A stretch of DNA of 64,000 nucleotides from positions 1 to 64,000 of IMG/VR virus record IMGVR_UViG_3300049783_001426. One strand, 5' to 3'. Made by a program: the position numbers and the translations under genes. This document shows, one piece after another, positions 47,921 through 54,989 of the stretch; the first letter of the stretch is position 1; every line of letters starts with the position of its first letter. The notes under the pieces are model-generated. The model saw only the letters and a program-made list of their open reading frames with translations, did no database searches and had not been told where the DNA came from. The stretch comes from a virus.

Positions 47921-48901
47921 ATGAGACTAAATGAGACACAAAAGTTGTGGCTGAATGAGAAGGTAAAAGATAAGGACGTAATATTTATGTCTGTTCATGG
48001 TAGCAGACTTTATGGACTAGCATCCGAAACAAGTGATCACGACATCAAGGCTATATATTGCCCTTCAAAAGAAGACTTACTTATGGGTCGAGCACTAAAA
48101 ACATATAATTCAAAAAATCATAATATGAATATAGAATTAGAGCTTAAATCTATTAGTAGTTTCTTAAAAAGTGCATTGAGTTGCGACACAAACTGTATCG
48201 ATTTATTATTTACGCCACCAGAACATATTCTGTTCGATTCTAATTTATGGAATAAAATAAAATACTTTCGGCACGATATATTCTCTCAAGACATGAAAGG
48301 TATTATTGGTTATATAAAAACACATAGTTATAAATATACTAATAAAATTGATAGATTTGATGAGATTTCTAAATTATTAGAAATAACATTAAATATGCGG
48401 GATTTTGGGTCTACGTTAACATCAGATGTCGCCAACTCATCAAAATTAATTGATGGGAATTTTAAATATATAAAAAATGTAACCTTGGTTTCTGACCACG
48501 AGCAACAGTATTTGGAAGTTTGTGGTAAAAAATACATACATAATTTAAGTATTAATTCTTTAATTAGAGCACTACAACACGAAGTTTCTCGTTACGGTAA
48601 CCGAACCAAGAAAGGTAGTGATGGTGGCATAGATACAAAAAGTCTAAGTCATGCAATTAGGGTGTTATCACAACTTGAAGAAATTATTAATTACGGCCGT
48701 GTGAATTTTCCTCTAATTGAGGCACCATATATTATGAATGTTAAGAATGGAAGGGTTGCACTCGAAAAAGTTATGACTGATATTGATGAACGTTATGATA
48801 GATGTATTCATCTATTAGCAAAAAACAAAAATAATTTCCCCGAAGTATCCAATGTGGATAATATGATTTCGGTAATTAGTAAATACGTTTTTGGGTATTG
48901 A
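47921..48901 (+). CDS. RlaP-like nucleotidyltransferase
   Basis: 326 residues. HGSRLYGLASETSDHDIKAI holds the polymerase-beta-type signature: GS at 27-28 and the metal aspartates D39 and D41. The downstream text (TNCIDLLFTPPEHIL, IKTHSYKY) fits the predicted nucleotidyltransferase family RlaP (PF10127), found in many large phages. The substrate is unknown; RNA end repair or tRNA modification has been suggested for relatives. Its position next to the CCA transferase fits a tRNA-related role. Confidence 0.82.
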   Translation: MRLNETQKLWLNEKVKDKDVIFMSVHGSRLYGLASETSDHDIKAIYCPSKEDLLMGRALKTYNSKNHNMNIELELKSISSFLKSALSCDTNCIDLLFTPPEHILFDSNLWNKIKYFRHDIFSQDMKGIIGYIKTHSYKYTNKIDRFDEISKLLEITLNMRDFGSTLTSDVANSSKLIDGNFKYIKNVTLVSDHEQQYLEVCGKKYIHNLSINSLIRALQHEVSRYGNRTKKGSDGGIDTKSLSHAIRVLSQLEEIINYGRVNFPLIEAPYIMNVKNGRVALEKVMTDIDERYDRCIHLLAKNKNNFPEVSNVDNMISVISKYVFGY

Positions 48902-48905
48902 ATGA

Positions 48906-49826
48906 ATGAGACATTCTTATTTCTATGGGTTCTACTCTAACCAACCATATTTGTGTTTTTCAAATAACTGGGAAGAGTTTTGTGGTACCATGCGTGGTTT
49001 ATCTGAGGTGGCTGGATATAAACCTAGCCCGAAAGAATATGATAAATATTACGGGCTAATTTCTGCAGCTATATATGATAATGAAACTGATAAACGGGCT
49101 AATGATAATGTAGTTGGTTGGGATTTATTAATATTAGATATCGACGACACTGATAAAAATCTAGATGAAATTAACGAAATATTTTGGGATTTTCATAGGC
49201 TGATGTATTCTAGTGCGAGCTGTACTCACGCCAAACTAAAACTTAGGATTATTATACCACTAGATTCAACTGCACCAGCTGATAAGCTAAAGGATGTTTG
49301 GTACGCCGCCCAGATGTGGTGTGGTGGTCTGATAGACAAGCAAACTAAAGATATGTCTAGGATGCATTACATACCAGCTAGATATACCAATAAAGGTGAT
49401 GATTACAGGCATTTTTTCGAGGTTAAGGCTGGTGTTTATCTAAATTGGAGGGGGTTAATAGAGAAATACCCAATGCCGCCTTCCAGTGAGCGTTTTAGGG
49501 AGAATAATCCACTAAAAAAACTAAAGAGAAAAATATTTGTAGATAATAATCCGTTGCCTTGTTTTGATATACAATCTACTGACTGCAAGTTTGTCTGGGA
49601 TTCTATGCTAAAGGAGTACGCACTGTTACCGGACGGAAGTCACCATTTGGGTATGTATCGGTTTTTAGTAAAAGTTTGTTACAATGCACAGAAATTAAAC
49701 TACCCATTAACGTGTGAAGAATTAACCGATATGGGTGTACAGCTCGACGAAATAGATGGTGGTTTCTATGACGAAAAGAAAATACAAAATAGCTCATATG
49801 ATGCTATGGATTTTGTTGGTTTATAG
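48906..49826 (+). CDS. Archaeo-eukaryotic-primase-like protein
   Basis: 306 residues. WDLLILDIDD gives the DxD of motif I (D78, D80). YSSASCTHAKLKLRIIIPLD (101-120) has the S...H...R pattern of motif II found in mobile-element primases of the AEP superfamily, and MSRMHYIPARYT resembles the later motif III area. It lies beside the Dda helicase gene. No DnaG-type gp61 primase was seen, so this may prime for the gp41-like helicase, a non-orthologous replacement. The assignment is by motif, without a domain search. Confidence 0.65.
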   Translation: MRHSYFYGFYSNQPYLCFSNNWEEFCGTMRGLSEVAGYKPSPKEYDKYYGLISAAIYDNETDKRANDNVVGWDLLILDIDDTDKNLDEINEIFWDFHRLMYSSASCTHAKLKLRIIIPLDSTAPADKLKDVWYAAQMWCGGLIDKQTKDMSRMHYIPARYTNKGDDYRHFFEVKAGVYLNWRGLIEKYPMPPSSERFRENNPLKKLKRKIFVDNNPLPCFDIQSTDCKFVWDSMLKEYALLPDGSHHLGMYRFLVKVCYNAQKLNYPLTCEELTDMGVQLDEIDGGFYDEKKIQNSSYDAMDFVGL

Positions 49827-49855
49827 CCAAATTACAAACAATAGGGGAGAAGATA

Positions 49856-51151
49856 TTGGTAACATTAAACGATGGTCAAGCTAACGCAAAGAAAGTGATT
49901 CTAGGTGTAATAAATAGGGGAGAAAACAGTAAGGTTGATAAATTTGTTACTTTGGTTGGTCCCGCTGGTTGCGGTAAAACATTTACTGTAGTTGAAATAT
50001 TAAAATCTCTCGGCCCAAGAGTTTCAGTTGGTCTTACCTCACCAACACACAAGGCATGCGCAGTTCTTCGCCAAATGGCATTTACTGCGGGTATTGCGAA
50101 TAGATGCGATATTAGGACAATACATAGTGCATTGGGATTAGTACTAAAGCAAGTGGATGGCGCAGAAGAAATAAGTAGAGATAGATACGCAGAAGAAAAA
50201 ATATATGATGTGTTATTTATTGATGAATGTTCGATGACTGACGACGCTTTACTCGAATTTATTATAGAAAGTGAATCAACTACAATAATATTTGTTGGGG
50301 ATGTTGCTCAAATTTCACCTGTTACTTCAGTTTCCGGTATGATAAGTAAAACATTTACTGAAGTTTCTCAGGTTATAAAATTGACTGATATTGTCCGGCA
50401 GGCTCAAGGTAACCCAATAATTCAGTTGGCGACTGCACTTAGATTATGTCAAGAAGACCCAAACCGAGGGTGGCCAAAAATATTACCTAATTTATTAGAT
50501 GATGGGAGTGGGGTCAACGTGTTAAATAAGCCCACTTGGTTTAATGAAGCAGTTAATATATTCTCCAGCGAAGAATTTAAATCAAATCAAGATTTATGTA
50601 GATGCATCGCATATACAAATAAAACAGTTGATATGATTAATGAAAAAATTCGTAAAGCCATTCATGGCCAAGATGTACCAGAATACATGAAAACCGAAAC
50701 TATTATTGCCCAAAGTGCTGGTAAATTTCATAAAAATGCAGAAGAAATGCGAATTATGGAGATCGAGCTTATAGACGATGAAGTGTACAACTTATCGTGC
50801 TGGTCTATGAAATTATACTCTTTGCATGATGATGTTATACATAACGTATTAGTATTGAGTGATGTATCAAAAAAGGATTATGAATCAAAGTTAAATAAGT
50901 TTTCAGAACTAGCAAGATTAGACTCCCAGAATAAAGGTCAGCATTGGAAATCATTCTGGACACTAAAAAACACGTTTGATGATTTTAAACATATTTATGC
51001 AATGAGTGCTCATAAAAGTCAGGGGTCTACTATAAAATATGTGTATGTCTACGCACCAGATTTTATTAGGTTTGGTGCTACTATGGAAATGAAACAGTTA
51101 GTATATACTGCGACAACAAGAGCTAGTTTTCTAACTACCTTTACTTACTAG
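49856..51151 (+). CDS. dda: Dda-type SF1 helicase
   Basis: 431 residues (T4 Dda has 439). Walker A is GPAGCGKT ending at 42, TSPTHKACAVLRQ is motif Ia, DVLFIDECSM is motif II, GDVAQISPV motif III, LTDIVRQ motif IV, and AMSAHKSQGSTIKYVYV with VYTATTRA form motifs V and VI. A 5'-3' helicase that clears proteins and helps start replication. Start is TTG at 49856 with GGGGAG upstream. Confidence 0.94.
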   Translation: MVTLNDGQANAKKVILGVINRGENSKVDKFVTLVGPAGCGKTFTVVEILKSLGPRVSVGLTSPTHKACAVLRQMAFTAGIANRCDIRTIHSALGLVLKQVDGAEEISRDRYAEEKIYDVLFIDECSMTDDALLEFIIESESTTIIFVGDVAQISPVTSVSGMISKTFTEVSQVIKLTDIVRQAQGNPIIQLATALRLCQEDPNRGWPKILPNLLDDGSGVNVLNKPTWFNEAVNIFSSEEFKSNQDLCRCIAYTNKTVDMINEKIRKAIHGQDVPEYMKTETIIAQSAGKFHKNAEEMRIMEIELIDDEVYNLSCWSMKLYSLHDDVIHNVLVLSDVSKKDYESKLNKFSELARLDSQNKGQHWKSFWTLKNTFDDFKHIYAMSAHKSQGSTIKYVYVYAPDFIRFGATMEMKQLVYTATTRASFLTTFTY

Positions 51152-51159
51152 GAAATATT

Positions 51160-51516
51160 ATGTTTAAAAAATTATGGTTTTATGTAATTTGCTGGAAACA
51201 TAGAAATACACCGTTCTTTGATTTAGCTGATCAATATTCTCTGTTATTAAAAGCTGCTCGGAGGTGCTCATACGATATGTCTCATTGCTCAAGTGAGCTA
51301 GATATGTTGTTGTCGAGAACTAACGAAAAGGCTATTATAGATTTTCATGAACGTTCGAGAATGTGGCTTGGTTTATTTAATCCAGATGGCGGTAAAGACT
51401 ACCGTCATCGTTTACATCATGACATCGATATATTAGACTTAGAAATATCAAGACTAAAGCGTTTATGTAATGAGCATAAAATCGACCACACAGACCCAGA
51501 TGGAGCACCATTCTAA
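51160..51516 (+). CDS. Hypothetical protein
   Basis: 118 residues, MFKKLWFYVICWKHRNTPFF..., helical, with many H and R residues and a C-terminal helix (DILDLEISRLKRLCNEHK). Its stop overlaps the dCMP deaminase start (TAATG). No family is recognised. Confidence 0.62.
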   Translation: MFKKLWFYVICWKHRNTPFFDLADQYSLLLKAARRCSYDMSHCSSELDMLLSRTNEKAIIDFHERSRMWLGLFNPDGGKDYRHRLHHDIDILDLEISRLKRLCNEHKIDHTDPDGAPF

Positions 51517-52172
51517 TGAAAAACACAGTGAATTTTGAAAAATATAATTTAGTGTTCGCATCTACCCAAGATTTTGGTTGGTTAGAACCCGACTGGAACG
51601 GCGTCCGTAAGCAAAACAAAATGGATATCATTAGACTAAAGCAAGCACAGGTAGAATCTGAAAATAGCAATTGTGTTAAGCATAGTGTTGGTTGCATCAT
51701 TACGGACGTAGAGGGTAAGATTTTATCTTCTGGGTACAACGGCACACCGAAAGGTCACCAGAACTGCTGCGCTAAGTTTCCAAATTTTAAAAATGAAGTA
51801 AAAAATTCAGAAACTAAAATCGAAGCCCTTCATATGTTGCCTGAAGGAAGTTGGAACGCCGCAAGAAAACTCCTACTTAGACAAGAAGAAGATAAATTAT
51901 TGCGCCTGCGTGATGAACATCATCTGTGGTCAAAAAAGAATGAAAATCATGCAGAAGTTAACGCAATGTTACGTAGTGACCCAAAATCTCGTATTGGTGG
52001 CACGGTATATGTAAACCTACAACCATGCGAAGAATGCGCTAAAATGATAGCAGGTTCCGGTGTTTCTCGCGTAGTCTATGGAAAGGCATATGAAAGGTCA
52101 GATAAGTCGTTTTCTGAGTCGTTTTTTAGTGCTTCTAACATCAAATACATACATATCCCTGACATTATATAA
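51516..52172 (+). CDS. cd: dCMP deaminase
   Basis: 218 residues. Converts dCMP to dUMP, feeding thymidylate synthase. The zinc site is HAE at 145-147 and PCEEC with C171 and C174. An extra zinc-like cluster (GHQNCC) and GYNGTP match the T4-type enzyme. A long insert (about 95-140) separates the first and second parts, as in phage enzymes. The HAE glutamate E147 acts as proton shuttle. Confidence 0.94.
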   Translation: MKNTVNFEKYNLVFASTQDFGWLEPDWNGVRKQNKMDIIRLKQAQVESENSNCVKHSVGCIITDVEGKILSSGYNGTPKGHQNCCAKFPNFKNEVKNSETKIEALHMLPEGSWNAARKLLLRQEEDKLLRLRDEHHLWSKKNENHAEVNAMLRSDPKSRIGGTVYVNLQPCEECAKMIAGSGVSRVVYGKAYERSDKSFSESFFSASNIKYIHIPDII

Positions 52173-52179
52173 TTAATCC

Positions 52180-52207
52180 TTTACTTCTTAGTTCAGTAGT
52201 GTAATAT
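52180..52207 (+). promoter_or_regulatory. Sigma70-type promoter for the eight-gene array
   Basis: TTTACT at 52180-52185 and TAATAT at 52202-52207, spacer 16. GTGTAATATGCAC around the -10 is a short inverted repeat. The leader (52214-52256) has GGG...CCC and CCTG...CAGG pairings. It is the only promoter visible before the array. Confidence 0.75.
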
Positions 52208-52256
52208 GCACCTGAGCTAAGGGGGTTGTCCCGAAGCAGGCTTACGGAATCACATC

Positions 52257-52466
52257 ATGTTAAATGAAAAAATGAAATCGGTTATAGCTGCCTTACGTAA
52301 TGGTAAATATAATCAATCTAAGGTTAGCCTGCAAGATTCTGATATGCAGTGCTATTTAGGTGTTTTATGTGACGAAAAGGAAACTGGGCATAAAAGTAGA
52401 CGTAACTCATCCCCAGAAATCGCTGTCGTTGATAACACAAACACAGAAGGATTACTTATATGTTAA
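52257..52466 (+). CDS. CCLGV-family array, copy 1 (shortened)
   Basis: 69 residues. The N-terminus MLNEKMKSVIAALRNGKY and the SLQDSDMQCYLGVLCDEKETG core (written in parts) match the other copies, but everything between the ETG and the C-terminal tail is replaced by a short stretch (HKSRRNSSPEIAVVDNTN). It ends TEGLLIC instead of PEGLLV. It is probably a degraded or internally deleted copy. Its last codons carry the ribosome site for copy 2, which overlaps by 7 bases. Confidence 0.75.
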   Translation: MLNEKMKSVIAALRNGKYNQSKVSLQDSDMQCYLGVLCDEKETGHKSRRNSSPEIAVVDNTNTEGLLIC

Positions 52467-52807
52467 ACGAAAATATGAAATCGGTTATAGTTGCCCTACG
52501 TAGTGGTAAATACAAGCAGACCGTAGGTGCTTTACAAAATAGCTGTGGTCATTGCATACTTGGTGTAATTTGTGAGGTGTACGAAACAGACACTGGGGAA
52601 AGTCCAAAACGTGATTTGCGTGGTCGATTAATAGGTGAAGATTTATCTAGCCATATGGATGTACAGGAGTGGGTGGGTTTAGTGGACGGTGACGGTGATT
52701 GCGGCATTAGTAGACCATCACTAATGACTATGAACGATATACACAAAAATACATTCTCGGAAATCGCTGATTTTATTGAGTCTAATCCAGAAGGATTATT
52801 AGTATGA
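52460..52807 (+). CDS. CCLGV-family array, copy 2
   Basis: 115 residues. Here the core is GHCILGVICEVYETDTG, the least conserved of the full-length copies. The variable segment is ESPKRDLRGRLIGEDL, then WVGLVDGDGDCGIS, MNDIHKNTFSEIADFIE and PEGLLV. ATG overlaps copy 1, and its stop overlaps copy 3 by ATGA. Confidence 0.8.
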   Translation: MLNENMKSVIVALRSGKYKQTVGALQNSCGHCILGVICEVYETDTGESPKRDLRGRLIGEDLSSHMDVQEWVGLVDGDGDCGISRPSLMTMNDIHKNTFSEIADFIESNPEGLLV

Positions 52808-53148
52808 TAAACAAAAATATGAAAAAAGTGTTGGTTGCCTTACGCTCCGGTGAATTTACACAAACTGTAGCAAAATTACAAGATAGTTCTGGCCACTGTT
52901 GTTTAGGTGTGATGTGCGAAGTTTATGAGAAAGAAACTGGTGATGAACTTCCGCGTGACCAATCAGATTTTTTAGTGGGCAATAATCTTAACGACCATCA
53001 AAATGCATTACTTTGGCTGGGGCTAAGCAGCCCTCAAGGGCATAATGAGGTTGGTAGCAGCCTTATTTGCAGAAATGATTTTAATAGAAATACATTCTTA
53101 GAAATTGCTGATTTCATCGAATCTGAACCAAAAGGATTATTAGTATGA
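52804..53148 (+). CDS. CCLGV-family array, copy 3
   Basis: 114 residues: MINKNMKKVLVALRSGEF, LQDSSGHCCLGVMCEVYEKE, ETGDELPRDQ, WLGLSSPQGHNEV, NDFNRNTFLEIADFIE, SEPKGLLV. It differs from copy 4 mainly between residues 60 and 95. Where the other copies have MND it has RND. The 4-base overlap with both neighbours is kept. Confidence 0.8.
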   Translation: MINKNMKKVLVALRSGEFTQTVAKLQDSSGHCCLGVMCEVYEKETGDELPRDQSDFLVGNNLNDHQNALLWLGLSSPQGHNEVGSSLICRNDFNRNTFLEIADFIESEPKGLLV

Positions 53149-53519
53149 TAAACAAAAATATGAAAAAAGTGTTGGTTGCCTTACGCTCTGGTGAATTCAC
53201 CCAAGCCGAAGGTATGCTACAATGTTCTGGTGGCCACTGTTGTTTAGGTGTGATGTGCGAGGTTTATGAGAAAGAAACTGGTGATGAACTTCCACATAAT
53301 AGCATGGGGTTTTTGGTAGGTGGGGATCTTGATGGGCAGTTTTTTGGTAAAGTAAAGAGTTGGGTGGGACTAAAAAGTTACTCTGGAAAATTTGTTGGTT
53401 CATCGGGTAATCCCAATACTCCCAATAATTCACTAGTGGATATGAATGACACATTAAATAAGTCATTCGATGATATTGCTGATTTCATCGAAACTGAACC
53501 AGAAGGATTATTAGTATGA
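53145..53519 (+). CDS. CCLGV-family array, copy 4 (longest)
   Basis: 124 residues. The first 50 are nearly the same as copy 3 (MINKNMKKVLVALRSGEF, GHCCLGVMCEVYEKETG, DELP). The variable part is longer and glycine/serine-rich (GSSGNPNTPNNSLVDMND). Core cysteines in GHCC and VMC are kept. Ends TEPEGLLV with the stop overlapping copy 5. Confidence 0.8.
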   Translation: MINKNMKKVLVALRSGEFTQAEGMLQCSGGHCCLGVMCEVYEKETGDELPHNSMGFLVGGDLDGQFFGKVKSWVGLKSYSGKFVGSSGNPNTPNNSLVDMNDTLNKSFDDIADFIETEPEGLLV

Positions 53520-53869
53520 TAAACGAAAATATGAAGAAAGTTTTAGTTGCCTTACGTTCCGGTGAATATCAGCAAACTAAATGTAAATTACAAGATAGTT
53601 ATGGTCACTGTTGTTTAGGTGTGATGTGTGATGTTTACGAAAAAGAAACTGGTGTCAAACTTCGACGAGATACTGATAATTATATAAATGGATACAGTCT
53701 TGTCTTTATACAAGAAGTGCAGCAGTGGGTTGGATTAACTGATACACATGGTACATTTATGTCACCAAGTAAACCATACTCACTAGCGACGATGAACGAT
53801 CTTGAGGATAAAACATTCCTAGAAATTGCTGATTTCATCGAAACTGAGCCAGAAGGATTATTAGTATGA
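53516..53869 (+). CDS. CCLGV-family array, copy 5
   Basis: 117 residues, MINENMKKVLVALRSGEY start and DVYEKETGVKLRRD after the core (D in place of the E found in other copies). The middle (NYINGYSLVFIQEVQQWVGL) is the most divergent in the array, suggesting different binding surfaces. TMND, FLEIADFIETEPEGLLV end conserved. Confidence 0.8.
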   Translation: MINENMKKVLVALRSGEYQQTKCKLQDSYGHCCLGVMCDVYEKETGVKLRRDTDNYINGYSLVFIQEVQQWVGLTDTHGTFMSPSKPYSLATMNDLEDKTFLEIADFIETEPEGLLV

Positions 53870-54201
53870 TAAACGAAAATATGAAAAAGGTTTTAGTTGC
53901 CTTACGTAGTGGTGAATATAAACAAACTCAATATAGATTACAAGATTCTGGTGGCCACTGTTGCTTAGGTGTGATGTGCGAAGTTTATGAGAAAGAAACT
54001 GGTGTCAAACTTCCGCGAGATGGTGTATCAGGTTTTATAGTAGGTTCTAATCTTAATAAATTTCCGTTAGTAAAGAGCTGGGTGGGATTACACGAAGACA
54101 TCGTAGCTGATGTTAATGCGAATATCGATTTACTGGTGGGTATGAATGACACATTTAATAATTCATTCGATGAAATCGCTGACTTCATCGAAACTGAATA
54201 A
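53866..54201 (+). CDS. CCLGV-family array, copy 6 (early stop)
   Basis: 111 residues. It matches copy 7 closely in GVKLPRD, GFIVGSNL and PLVKSWVGL. A TAA replaces the CCA codon after IETE, so the PEGLLV tail is absent. The ribosome-site bases AAAGGATTATT remain, untranslated, in front of copy 7. This shows that the site has value beyond the peptide it encodes. Confidence 0.78.
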   Translation: MINENMKKVLVALRSGEYKQTQYRLQDSGGHCCLGVMCEVYEKETGVKLPRDGVSGFIVGSNLNKFPLVKSWVGLHEDIVADVNANIDLLVGMNDTFNNSFDEIADFIETE

Positions 54202-54212
54202 AAAGGATTATT

Positions 54213-54566
54213 ATGATAAACGAAAATATGAAGAAAGTTTTAGTTGCCTTACGTTCCGGTGAATTCACACAAACAACATCAACCTTACAAGATAGTTGTG
54301 GTCACTGTTGTTTAGGTGTGATGTGTGAAGTTTACGAAAAGGAAACTGGTGTCAAACTTCCGCGAGATATATCAGGTTTTATAGTAGGTTCTAATCTTAG
54401 TGGTTTTCCTCTAGTAAAGAGCTGGGTGGGATTAAATAAAGACAACGATGCGGGTCATGCAGATGGCAGTATATATTCACTAGTGGATATGAACGATAGG
54501 CTCAATAATACTTTCTTAGAAATTGCTGATCATATCGAGTCTCAACCAAAAGGATTATTAGTATGA
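54213..54566 (+). CDS. CCLGV-family array, copy 7
   Basis: 117 residues. The start is 11 bases after the copy 6 stop, the only real gap in the array. Core LQDSCGHCCLGVMCEVYEKE has an extra cysteine. Variable loop NKDNDAGHADGSIYSLVDMND, then NNTFLEIADHIESQPKGLLV: DHIESQ is shared only with copy 8. Confidence 0.8.
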   Translation: MINENMKKVLVALRSGEFTQTTSTLQDSCGHCCLGVMCEVYEKETGVKLPRDISGFIVGSNLSGFPLVKSWVGLNKDNDAGHADGSIYSLVDMNDRLNNTFLEIADHIESQPKGLLV

Positions 54567-54907
54567 TAAACGAAAATATGAAGAAAGTTTTAGTTGCCTT
54601 ACGCTCCGGTGAATATAAACAAACTCAAGAATCGTTACAAGATAAATCTGGTCACTGTTGTTTAGGTGTGATGTGTGAAGTTTACGAAAAAGAAACTGGG
54701 GATACTATCCCCCGTAGTAGTAGTGGACTTATTATCGGTGGTGATCTTGGTGTAAGACGCCAAAAAGTAAGACGCTGGGTGGGACTAAAACATCATAACG
54801 GTTCGTGCTTGGTTGGCAAATCACTAATTTCTATGAATGACGCAAATAAGTCATTCATAGAAATTGCTGATCATATCGAGTCTCAACCAGAAGGGTTATT
54901 AGTATAA
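54563..54907 (+). CDS. CCLGV-family array, copy 8 (last)
   Basis: 114 residues. Core LQDKSGHCCLGVMCEVYEKE; variable part DTIPRSSSGLIIGGDLGVRR, WVGLKHHNGSC, SMNDANKSFIEIADHIE, SQPEGLLV. It ends with TAA rather than the overlapping TATGA used between copies, so the array ends cleanly here, 15 bases before the next promoter. Confidence 0.8.
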   Translation: MINENMKKVLVALRSGEYKQTQESLQDKSGHCCLGVMCEVYEKETGDTIPRSSSGLIIGGDLGVRRQKVRRWVGLKHHNGSCLVGKSLISMNDANKSFIEIADHIESQPEGLLV

Positions 54908-54922
54908 TTAACAAATAAAGCT

Positions 54923-54950
54923 TTTATATTATAAAATAGTCTGGTACACT
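54923..54950 (+). promoter_or_regulatory. Sigma70-type promoter, class A
   Basis: TTTATA at 54923-54928 and TACACT at 54945-54950, spacer 16. The -10 is within GGTACACTTACC, an inverted repeat with four-base arms, followed by TTTCTC. Confidence 0.75.
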
Positions 54951-54989
54951 TACCTTTCTCAAATAAACAACTAACAGCAGGAAAACACA

